In this document: positions 19,665-28,400 of the stretch, piece after piece
Numbering within the stretch: position 1 is the stretch's first letter
Layout: each line of letters starts with the position of its first letter
NCBI RefSeq assembly: GCF_038022665.1
Contig: NZ_CP150629.1
Location: 310,001-374,000, forward strand
Origin: Methanolobus sp. WCC4
GTDB taxonomy: Archaea; Halobacteriota; Methanosarcinia; Methanosarcinales; Methanosarcinaceae
Direction of reading: 5' to 3'
Length of the DNA stretch: 64,000 nucleotides
Made by a program: the position numbers and the translations under genes
The notes under the pieces: generated by a model
What the model was told of the DNA's origin: nothing
The model's database searches: none
What the model saw: only the letters and a program-made list of their open reading frames with translations

Positions 19665-22313
19665 CTATGAAAGTTTACCCTTTATCTCATTCAATTTATT
19701 CAGCGCCTCGATAGGTGTCATAGAGTTGATATCCAGTTCTTTCAGCTCCTCTATCACAGGGTCGGGTGCCGCCTCACTGTAAGTTGCATCCTGATCGAAC
19801 AATATGACCTGAGTATACTTGGCACTGCTGCGCTGTTTCTTACCAGCCTTGCGGTCTTCCCCGCTTATCATGCACTCACTCTCGATATCCTCAAGGATCT
19901 CCTTTGCCCTTGAAGTGACAGCATGTGGAACACCTGCAATCCTTGCAACATGGATACCATAACTCCTGTCCGTTGCACCCGGAACGATCTTTCGAAGGAA
20001 CACAAGATCATCACCTTCCTCCTTGACAGCAATATGGTAATTCTTCACGCGTTTGAGATTGCCTGCAACCTCCGTGAGCTGATGGTAGTGGGTGGCGAAA
20101 AGTGATCTGACACCCACACGTCCCTTGTTGTGGATGTATTCAACAACTGCCTTTGCAATGCTGTAACCGTCATAGGTACTTGTACCCCTGCCGATCTCAT
20201 CCAGCAGCACCAGACTCTTTGGTGTGGCGTTGTTCAGGATGTTGGCAAGCTCCACCATCTCAACCATGAAGGTACTCTGACCACTTGCAAGGTCATCAAA
20301 GGCTCCCACCCTCGTGAACACGCGGTCAACGATACCGATGGAAGCATGGGAAGCAGGTACAAAAGAACCTGCCTGCGCCATTATGACTATCATGGCGATC
20401 TGCCTCATATAGGTGGATTTACCGGCCATGTTCGGCCCGGTTATAAGCTGGAACTGGTTATCACTGCAATCCATATCAGTGTCGTTAGGAACGAAACCAC
20501 CGGGAACGGTGTTCTCAACAACGGGATGCCTGCCATCCCTGATAAGAAGGCGGCAGTCTGGAGTTATCGCCGGTCTTACGTAATTATTGTTTGCAGCCAC
20601 CTCCGCAAGATTCGAAAGTACATCCAGAGCACCGATCAGAGCAGCAGTTTCCTGTAACTGCCTGGAATGTGATGCTACTATGGAGTTTATCTCTGTGAGA
20701 AGTTCATATTCAAGTGCAACCATTTTCTCATCAGCGGAAAGGATGGCACTCTCACGTTCCTTTAGCTCTGGAGTGTAGAACCTCTCGGCATTGGTCATGG
20801 TCTGCTTCCTGATATAATCATCAGGGACCTGGGATATGTTTGCCTTTGTAACTTCAAGATAGTAACCGAATACCTTGTTGTAACCGACCTTCAGCGACTT
20901 GATACCGGTCCTGTCACGTTCCTTCTGCTGGAACTTAGCGATCCATTGTTTCCCGTTCTTTGACAGGTCGAACAGTTCATCAAGCTGCTCATTGTAACCG
21001 GGTTTTATCATTCCCCCGTCCCTGACGCTGAGCGGAGGTTCTTCCGTTATGGCACTGTCGATGAGTTTTGCAAGCTCATCCAGCTCACCGAATGAAGATA
21101 ATTGTGATACCAGACCTTCCAGCAGGTCAACGTTTTCGCATTCCCTGAGTGATTCCAGCAAAAGGGGAACCGATTCAAGCGACTTCTTCAAAGACACAAG
21201 GTCCCTTGCATTGGAATTACCGTACATCACCCTGCCTACAAGCCTCTCCATATCCTTTACGTAAGACAGGTGAGCACGAATATCGAAACGCACAAGAGTG
21301 TTATCATTGAGCCATGCCACCGCATCAAGACGTTCATTGATAGCATCCACCGATACCAGCGGTTTCAGGAGCCATTTCTGTAACTGCCTTCGCCCCATTG
21401 GAGTCTTTGTCTCATCAAGCACCCCGATAAGAGAGGAGTCATTACCCTCTCCCCTCACATTCCTGACGATCTCAAGGTTCCTCAGGGTGATGGCATCCAG
21501 CACCATGAACTCTGAATCGAAATAGGTCTTGAGTGTCTGCACCTGTGAGAGTTCCCTCATCTGGGTATCTGTGGCATAACGCAATGCTGCACCTGCTGAG
21601 GATACGGCCACCATCAGTTCACTGCAACCCATTCCTTCAAGGGTTGACACTTTGAAATGCTCCATGAGCGTCTTCTCTGCCATCATCCGGTCGAAGGCAT
21701 CCTCATCGAACTCATGAATGATGATCCTGAGTTCTTTCAGGCGCTCGCTGAGATGCTGGTCATTGAACAAAGAAGGCGGCATAATACATTCCGACGGACC
21801 CATGCGTGCAACCTCACTGGCGATGCGGTCATAGGGAGCAGTATCCCTGAACTGTGTCGTCAGGAACTCACCGGTAGAGATATCCAGGAACGACAGCCCA
21901 TATTCATCGTTCTCTCCATACAGTGCCATGAGATAATTGTTAGAGGAATCAGAGAACATTGAGGAATCCATCGCAGTACCGGGGGTCACAACCCTCACAA
22001 CACCACGCTTCACAACACCCTTGGCCTTCTTCGGATCCTCGAGCTGCTCACATATGGCAACCTTGTAACCCTTTTTGATGAGCCTCGGAAGATAGGTATC
22101 GATAGCATGATAGGGAATACCGGCCAGTGGCATCTTCTCCCCATCCTTACTCTTCCCACGGGTGGTCAGGGTAATCTCAAGTTCTTTAGCTATGGTCTTT
22201 GCATCCTCGCCAAAGGATTCATAGAAATCCCCCATCCTGAAGAATATGAGGGCATCCTTATGCTCTTCCTTGGCAGCATAGTACTGTTGCATGGCAGGGG
22301 TTACTTTACTCAT
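19665..22313 (-). CDS. mutS: DNA mismatch repair protein MutS
   Basis: An 882-residue MutS1-type protein that recognises mismatches. The mismatch-binding Phe-x-Glu motif is in FRMGDFYESFGEDA near the N-terminus. The core, lever and clamp domains follow. The ATPase has Walker A GPNMAGKST (around residue 625), VFTRVGAFDDLASGQSTFMVEM, Walker B VLLDEIGRGTSTYDG and ATHYHQLT. The start is set to MSKVTPAMQQYYAAKEEH; the upstream ATG at 22349 adds 12 residues without family support. The length and domain order match bacterial MutS, as expected for a MutS/MutL pair acquired by Methanosarcinales. Confidence 0.96.
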   Translation of the reverse strand: MSKVTPAMQQYYAAKEEHKDALIFFRMGDFYESFGEDAKTIAKELEITLTTRGKSKDGEKMPLAGIPYHAIDTYLPRLIKKGYKVAICEQLEDPKKAKGVVKRGVVRVVTPGTAMDSSMFSDSSNNYLMALYGENDEYGLSFLDISTGEFLTTQFRDTAPYDRIASEVARMGPSECIMPPSLFNDQHLSERLKELRIIIHEFDEDAFDRMMAEKTLMEHFKVSTLEGMGCSELMVAVSSAGAALRYATDTQMRELSQVQTLKTYFDSEFMVLDAITLRNLEIVRNVRGEGNDSSLIGVLDETKTPMGRRQLQKWLLKPLVSVDAINERLDAVAWLNDNTLVRFDIRAHLSYVKDMERLVGRVMYGNSNARDLVSLKKSLESVPLLLESLRECENVDLLEGLVSQLSSFGELDELAKLIDSAITEEPPLSVRDGGMIKPGYNEQLDELFDLSKNGKQWIAKFQQKERDRTGIKSLKVGYNKVFGYYLEVTKANISQVPDDYIRKQTMTNAERFYTPELKERESAILSADEKMVALEYELLTEINSIVASHSRQLQETAALIGALDVLSNLAEVAANNNYVRPAITPDCRLLIRDGRHPVVENTVPGGFVPNDTDMDCSDNQFQLITGPNMAGKSTYMRQIAMIVIMAQAGSFVPASHASIGIVDRVFTRVGAFDDLASGQSTFMVEMVELANILNNATPKSLVLLDEIGRGTSTYDGYSIAKAVVEYIHNKGRVGVRSLFATHYHQLTEVAGNLKRVKNYHIAVKEEGDDLVFLRKIVPGATDRSYGIHVARIAGVPHAVTSRAKEILEDIESECMISGEDRKAGKKQRSSAKYTQVILFDQDATYSEAAPDPVIEELKELDINSMTPIEALNKLNEIKGKLS

Positions 22314-22482
22314 GATGATTCCGCTTGAAGTATATCTGGTGGTTTTCATTTGTTATGAGGTATTTTTATTTAATGATTAGCAGGAATTAAAGGAAAACAG
22401 TGAATCCCACAGAACTAACCATTCCACAGTGTAGCCTTGTTAACGTCGCTAACTTTTAATACATTCCATTCCCAACCTAACC

Positions 22483-22511
22483 AAAACAGTTTATTATTTT
22501 TAAAACTGTTT
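22483..22511. promoter_or_regulatory. Inverted repeat overlapping promoter of the collagen-like gene
   Basis: AAACAGTTT and AAACTGTTT form an inverted repeat with a ten-base A/T spacer, directly before the TATA-like stretch taatataaag (22511-22520). Its position suits a repressor or a structured 5' region. The gene start is 24 bases downstream. Confidence 0.4.
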
Positions 22512-22534
22512 AATATAAAGAAGGTGGTATGAAA

Positions 22535-23347
22535 ATGGATAGAAAATTCCTATTATTAGTATCTGTAGTTCTTGCAGCTGCAATTATCTCTGTTCCGGCA
22601 TCAGCAGCAAATGACAAGGACACACCAAATAATGGACTATTTCCGAATGGTCCGTTTGCCGACATCTGGGAAAAACTGACTAGCTTAGAAACACAGATAG
22701 ACGAAATTCCAGCAGGTCCGCAAGGGCCACAGGGTGAAGTTGGTCCACAGGGACCACAAGGAGAGATAGGTCCGCAAGGGCCACAGGGTGAGATCGGGCC
22801 ACAGGGACCGCAAGGAGAAATGGGTCCGGAAGGTCCGCAGGGCATACCTGGCAGCCTTTCCGGAACTATAAACTACACAGGCGACATCCAGGTTAGCTAC
22901 ACAGGCGCAAACCAGGCCCATGAGAACAGGGCTCCCTATTTAGGAGTAAACTACATTATTGCGATCCAGGGAGTATTCCCTTCCATATCTTCAGTAGAAG
23001 ACCCGGAAATCATAACCCAATCAACTGATCCCTTACTTGGAGAGATCACACTGTTTGCCGGAAATTTCGCACCAAGAGGTTGGGCTTTCTGTAATGGTCA
23101 GCTATTACCAATCAATCAGAATCAAGCACTGTTCTCCATCCTTGGTACAACCTATGGCGGCGATGGAAGGACCACATTCGCACTCCCTGACCTTAGAGGA
23201 CGTGCTCCGGTACACGCAGGGAACGGACCTGGTCTTTCACCAGTCGTTCTGGGACAAAAAGGTGGTGCTGAGACAGTAGCTTTGAATGTTAACCAGATGC
23301 CGAGCCACACTCACACCTTGAACCACACCCACAATATATCAGTTTAA
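22535..23347 (+). CDS. Secreted collagen-like protein with phage tail-collar domain
   Basis: A protein of about 270 residues with three parts. A Sec signal peptide ([21 protein letters not shown]) is followed by a short linker. Then come about 46 residues of uninterrupted Gly-X-Y collagen repeats (GPQGPQGE units, 22715-22852). The C-terminal part is a phage Tail_Collar/microcystin-dependent protein domain: [19 protein letters not shown], then [24 protein letters not shown] and a His-rich end ([15 protein letters not shown]). Collagen stalks plus collar domains form trimeric fibres in phages and some bacteria. Here it should be extracellular. The ATG at 22529 directly abuts the GGTGGT site, so the second ATG is preferred. 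Confidence 0.85.
   Translation: MDRKFLLLVSVVLAAAIISVPASAANDKDTPNNGLFPNGPFADIWEKLTSLETQIDEIPAGPQGPQGEVGPQGPQGEIGPQGPQGEIGPQGPQGEMGPEGPQGIPGSLSGTINYTGDIQVSYTGANQAHENRAPYLGVNYIIAIQGVFPSISSVEDPEIITQSTDPLLGEITLFAGNFAPRGWAFCNGQLLPINQNQALFSILGTTYGGDGRTTFALPDLRGRAPVHAGNGPGLSPVVLGQKGGAETVALNVNQMPSHTHTLNHTHNISV
22715..22852 (+). repeat. Collagen-type Gly-X-Y coding repeat
   Basis: A tandem run encoding about 15 Gly-X-Y triplets. At DNA level it is an 18- to 27-base near-repeat (ggtccgcaagggccacag and variants), a likely site of slippage and copy-number change. Hydroxyproline is not expected; bacterial-type collagens of this composition are stabilised by Glu/Gln-rich triplets. Confidence 0.85.
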
Positions 23348-23621
23348 GGAAAAAATGATGGCCTGGATAGTGGCCATTTATTTATTTTTTTGTATTCTTA
23401 CTCAATATAGATCACTGTGATAAGTCTGCTAAGGATGAATTTGATATTGCAGGTTACCTGGTTGTCAGCATTTTTGTGTTTGTATTGGCAGAAGAGAATG
23501 AACTAAAGCCAGGAATCAAGCATCTGAATTATCAAATGTTCACTTTTTCCCATAACTAGATATATAGATATTACCTGATGAAACATATTCTTTTAAGTAG
23601 TACCACCCCTAATTTTTATTA
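23348..23621. other. Spacer with a possible gene remnant
   Basis: After the collagen-like gene a weak stem (ggcc ... ggcc) and T-rich tract (ttatttattttttt, near 23380) act as a likely terminator. From about 23430 to 23560 one plus-strand frame reads DEFDIAGYLVVSIFVFVLAE and on to a TAG without a start codon, as if it were the end of a lost membrane-protein gene. A 23-base segment in it (23464-23486) resembles one upstream of the MFS gene. Confidence 0.3.
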
Positions 23622-24104
23622 ATGGTTGATGAAACCGAGCAGATCCAAGACACACCTGAACAATACATTAAGAACAGGGTTGAACAATACAGAAGCTGGT
23701 ATGATGCCAAATCAGTGATTATGAAGAGGAATTATCAGAGAACTCAGGTTCTGTCAGCTTCCGGTGCCATTCTCATACCCGTTATAAATAATATTTCTAT
23801 TGTAGCACCAATTGGGAATCTGGAAGTAGATATTGGCAAATTATCCGTAACTGTAATTGGAGTGATCGTTGCACTTGCAATCGCCTTTGAAGGTGTTTAT
23901 CACTACAGGGAACAATGGAAGAACTATCGCTCAACAGAACAATACCTGGAAACACAGAAACAGCTATTCATTCACAGGATCGGAGACTATTCCGAACTGA
24001 ATGATGAGGGTGCATTCCAGCTACTTGTCAACCGCATAGAAGGTGCTATCGCAGAGGAGAACGCTGTTACCTTGAACATACTGACCAGAGTTGAGTCAGA
24101 ATAA
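23622..24104 (+). CDS. DUF4231/SLATT-like two-helix membrane protein
   Basis: A 160-residue protein with a soluble N-terminal helix (EQYIKNRVEQYRSWYDAKSVIMKRNYQRTQ), two membrane helices (VLSASGAILIPVINNISIV and VIGVIVALAIAFEGVYHY) and a cytoplasmic helical tail (REQWKNYRSTEQYLETQKQLF). This pattern is that of DUF4231, a relative of SLATT domains, which are membrane effectors in some nucleotide-signalling conflict systems. No cyclase or SLOG partner lies beside it, so a defence role is not supported here. The ATG has no Shine-Dalgarno site, so the transcript may be leaderless. Confidence 0.75.
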   Translation: MVDETEQIQDTPEQYIKNRVEQYRSWYDAKSVIMKRNYQRTQVLSASGAILIPVINNISIVAPIGNLEVDIGKLSVTVIGVIVALAIAFEGVYHYREQWKNYRSTEQYLETQKQLFIHRIGDYSELNDEGAFQLLVNRIEGAIAEENAVTLNILTRVESE

Positions 24105-24137
24105 CATTTTTAGCAGTTATTTACTTTTGTAAACCAA

Positions 24138-24821
24138 TTAATCTCTTACAATCCTCAACATAGTATTCCCACCCTTCTGGAACTCATAGTCCACCTTCTC
24201 CTCGGAAACATCGAACCCACGGGACATCAGATAACTAATGACCTCATCAAGATGTATCGACTTCCTTGAATTAAGGTCTACAAGTGGGAATATCCTGACC
24301 TCACCCGCCACCCTGAGCAGTTCATCAACAGCCTGAATATGGAAGTCGAAAGAAAGCTGCTCCGAATACAGAAACAGAAGGTGCGATACAAGTGCCAGGT
24401 CAAAGGAATTATCCTCTAAAGGTAGTTCCGGCAGTCCGCCTGATATATAGCGACCCTCTTCCTTGCCTTTCTCAAAGTCATCAAGGAACAGTTTCATGGA
24501 ATCCATACGAATTCGTCCCAGTTCCTCAACCGAGGAAATATTCTCCCATACGAACTTATCCTGATTCTCCCGGGTCTGCTCAAGCACCTCGGCATAGGTC
24601 TCATCGATCCTCTTCTCAATGGCATCCCTGTCAAGAGAATAAATTGGGTCCACAGATACCACTGATCTGCCCTGTCGGGTCATCTCGCAATTAAAACTTG
24701 CAGGCCCGTCACCACATCCAAGTATAGACCTTCCAAGGTCGCTTTCACTCAGGTCGAACATGTCAACATATTCCTGAAATGAACGACCCCAGGGGACTAC
24801 TTTCTGGTACTGCACTGCCAT
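24138..24821 (-). CDS. Class I SAM-dependent methyltransferase-like protein
   Basis: A 227-residue protein with a Rossmann methyltransferase fold. Motif I is SILGCGDGPASFN at about residues 34-46, the acidic strand end is VVSVDPIYSLD, and motif IV-like sequence is FDLALVSHLLFLYS. The C-terminal part (GEVRIFPLVDLN, GFDVSEEKVDYEFQKGGN) is consistent with a small-molecule methyltransferase. The substrate is unknown and no neighbour helps. Confidence 0.75.
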   Translation of the reverse strand: MAVQYQKVVPWGRSFQEYVDMFDLSESDLGRSILGCGDGPASFNCEMTRQGRSVVSVDPIYSLDRDAIEKRIDETYAEVLEQTRENQDKFVWENISSVEELGRIRMDSMKLFLDDFEKGKEEGRYISGGLPELPLEDNSFDLALVSHLLFLYSEQLSFDFHIQAVDELLRVAGEVRIFPLVDLNSRKSIHLDEVISYLMSRGFDVSEEKVDYEFQKGGNTMLRIVRD

Positions 24822-24893
24822 AACTGTCCCATTGTTCCTGTAAAAGATAAAGATAATGCACCTCAGTTAGTGCAATACCGGTTAAACTGATTA

Positions 24894-25277
24894 TCAGCTT
24901 TTCTGCATCAATGCATATCCGATACCTATCGTATAGATAGGCATAGCAAGATACCGCATGCCGATATCCGTGAAGTACTGCACAACTGTCATCTGGAAGA
25001 ATCCACCGGATACCATTGTCAGGTCCAGTACAAGGTTCACGACAAGCCAGATTACCCCGAGAAGTATTCCCTCGTTGACATAGTCCGTTTCTACGTCCCT
25101 GAAATACCTCACTGCAAGGACAACACCCACAAAGGCACCTGTTACTACCATGATGGACTTGAAGAATGTCTCATCTATTGTGAAATTACCCTGACTGTCA
25201 ACAAAGGCAAAACTGACCACAAAAGGCACCAGCCATAAAATAAGTCCGTAAAGGAGCATTTTCAGATATTTGTTCAT
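24894..25277 (-). CDS. Four-helix integral membrane protein, unrecognised
   Basis: A 127-residue protein with four predicted membrane helices (MLLYGLILWLVPFVVSFAFV; SIMVVTGAFVGVVLAVRYF; GILLGVIWLVVNLVLDLTMV; MPIYTIGIGYALMQ). The start at 25277 is chosen because the GGTGG site lies five bases before this ATG; the GTG at 25286 sits inside that site. Similar small membrane proteins are widespread in Methanosarcinaceae without a known role. Confidence 0.7.
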   Translation of the reverse strand: MNKYLKMLLYGLILWLVPFVVSFAFVDSQGNFTIDETFFKSIMVVTGAFVGVVLAVRYFRDVETDYVNEGILLGVIWLVVNLVLDLTMVSGGFFQMTVVQYFTDIGMRYLAMPIYTIGIGYALMQKS

Positions 25278-25400
25278 TGAAACCACCCGGAATCTATCTT
25301 ACAAAATGTTTCCACTGAAGAGTTATATTATTTCTTGTTTGATGTGGATGTAATAAAGATCGATCTAAAAAAGAAAAGAAAGGGAGAGTTAGTTCTCCCA

Positions 25401-28400
25401 TCAAACCACAGTCACATCCATTCCCTTAACCTCGGCCACAACCTCCGGATTGTAATAAGAGTATGCCTTACTCTCCGACACAACAGCTTTCACAGGGAAC
25501 AGAGCCTGCACCTGCATGCTGAAGTTGAGCACCTCACCGGGCTGCATGTCATCGATATAGAATATGACCTTCCTGCCTGCGATCTCGTAGCGGGTTATCT
25601 TATCCTCGTTATCTCTGGCAGCCTCAAGGCTTGAGGATACAGGACTGAAGCCGGTTGGAACCGCAAGGTCAACGATCATCATACCGCTGGAACTGATACT
25701 GCCATCGATACCCTGAATGCCGTTGTACTTCACCGTGGCATTCACAGTGACTATATCGTTCACAGCAACATCTGTGGAATCATAATCCACATCCAGTTCG
25801 ATCTCATTGTACTCGATAACATCCGGCAGGATGACATTGAAGCGCCTTACAAGCTGGTAGCTCAGGTCACCTGTTCCATCCATTTCAAGAGTGATACCGG
25901 ATGTACCCTCAGGGATCTCGATTATCTGGACAACATCGAAGTTCTGCTGGTTTACATCCACCGACCTGATCTCAGTTCCATCAGCGATCACATGCACCGT
26001 TGCATCGATATCCCTGCCAGCAGATGCTGCTGCACTCATCAGCGCCCTGAATGCCATTACAGTATCCTGGGTACTGGAGAATCCTCCGTTGGAATTGCGC
26101 TGTGCTGATATCCATTTCAGGGAAGAGATAGCTGTAGGGTTCTTTGCCTCGATAAGAGCAAGGGTTGCGTATGCGGTCGTCTCCACATTTTTGCTGGATG
26201 GGGCTATGTAACTGTAACCAAAGTCATCATACGGCATTGGCACTGCACCTTCACCATATCCCCAGTATGTGCCAGCGTCATCCTGCTTTGATATTGCCAG
26301 CAGGTCGTTCAGTGCCTCATCAGCGAACGGGCTGTCAAGTTTCTGCAGCGCAAGGGTGCCTATTGCCAGAGCATACGGGTCGTCCTGGTCTCCAAGGTTG
26401 TCCTCAAGGTACTTCTGGGCGTTTGCCATGACAACAGGGCTTGCTGAACCATACTCGTCCAGTGCAAGGGTCACGTAAGCTGTAAGTGCATAGGTGCCGC
26501 TGACACCACCCATCATGTCCTGATGTATCACGAAACCGACCTGCTCCCATGAACCGTCCTCCTGCTGATAGGACTCGATCCAGTCCGCAGCTTCGTACAG
26601 GATGGTCTCATCGATGGTTGTCACATCCCTTGCAGCACTGAACTGGGACAGTACGAATGAAGTAAGCCAGAGACTACCACTTTCATCACTCTCACCAAAT
26701 GCTGAGAAGGAACCATCACTGTGACGGTAGGTCAGTTCACGCTGGTAGCCTGTGATTATGTACATCTCGGCCTTTGCCCTCACCTCAGGATTATCCTGTC
26801 CTGTTGCCTTCAGGTAGCGCAATACCTCAACATCCGTGGAGAAGAGCATCATGTTCTGCTCACCACAGCCGTAAGGCATGCCGAGCAGGTCGTCCACTCC
26901 ACTTATGCTCTGTGCCACGATGCTCGGAGTGAAGCTCACAAGCACCTTCTCCGAATCGGGAACTATGCCCTCGGGCAACGTTGTGTCAAGTTCCACGGAA
27001 CCATTGCTCAGAACTCCATTATCAACAAGCTCACGGGTAGCACCCTCTGCTTCAACAATAATGTCCTTCCTGACAGCATCAGCTCTCTCTGTTGTCTGCC
27101 CGGTGATCTCAACTAATTGCTTTCCAACCTCTGTCGGGCTTATCGTAAAACTGGCATATCCAACACCGTTCGCATCCACGGTCACGGTCTGCACATCATC
27201 TCCAATGATATCGAACCACTCTGCACCGGAAAGTGTCAGTCTGACATCCTGCTCTGTGTCAAGATAATTGTAGACCTGCACCTGTACAGGGAACTCCTCG
27301 CCCCTTGTAACGGAATACGGCAGGTCCGGGTCAACAAAGAAATCCTGGAACACCGTCAGGCTGGATTCAGATATACCGATCCCCTCAGGACCTGATGACA
27401 CTGCATGCAGTCTCCATGTAGTGATGCTGTCAGGTGCAGTCAGGTCCACACTTGCAAGACCTGCATCATCAGTGAGAAGCTCAGGCATCCAGACCCATGT
27501 CTCCGGGAAGAACTGGCGCACACGCTGGACCTCTGCAAGTTCGCCACCTTCGCCCATGTCATCAGAATCTTCCTCTGTAGGGATGGCCTCCATCATTGGT
27601 GCCTCTGCAACCTCCTCATCTGCAACTTCTTCCAGGACTATACCATCCATGGCCTTGTCCACAGCCCCAGCAAAAGCAACCATCTCATATTCAGGAACAT
27701 CTGAACGTGGCACCTCAATCCCCGGTGAAGCCATCACTACCATTCCGGCATTGTCCAGCGTATCGTAGGCACCTTCAGAATACCAGTATGGATGAGACTC
27801 TGCCATTGGTTCCATGAATCTCTTTTCCAGTTCATCGAATACCTGTTTGAGGTTCAGTCTGCCTTCGCTTAGTGCATATACAGACTCGTCCACGATAGAG
27901 AATCCTATCATAGACTGGCTTCCGGCATCGAAGTCAACTGTGACATCATCTCCAGGTTCTGCCATCCCACTGCTGAATGAACTTGACAGGTCCACCTGTG
28001 TGGAGAATTCCACATCGAACGGGAGGACATCCACAGACACCTCGCTGTTGGGGTTTATCATGTAGGCAACAATCTTTGCCTGCGGGCTCATCTGTAGTGT
28101 CACCGGTATACTGATATCACTCTCATCGCTGGTAGCTGAGTAAACCGTCCTGCCGTTCGCGAAGATATCATAGTACACCGTTCCCGGATTTGTGGAGTAT
28201 ACATGGAAAGAGATAGTATCTCCAACTTCCGGCACACCATCACTTGTCTGGGAGATGTGGATGAAACTGGCACTTGGCGAATAAGCTGCGTTCAGTGACT
28301 CACTGGTCCATGCATTACCGTCATCGACATACGCATCCATGTACAGGTTGGTACTGTCGTTAGGGATATCAAGCTCAAGCATTGCGATACCGTTCTCAGT

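Noticed and set aside
22715-22852. CRISPR array in the collagen region
   Set aside because: The repeats are in-frame Gly-X-Y codons without unique spacers.
23622-24821. SLATT protein plus methyltransferase as a defence operon
   Set aside because: The two genes are convergent and the methyltransferase lacks DNA-methylase motifs.
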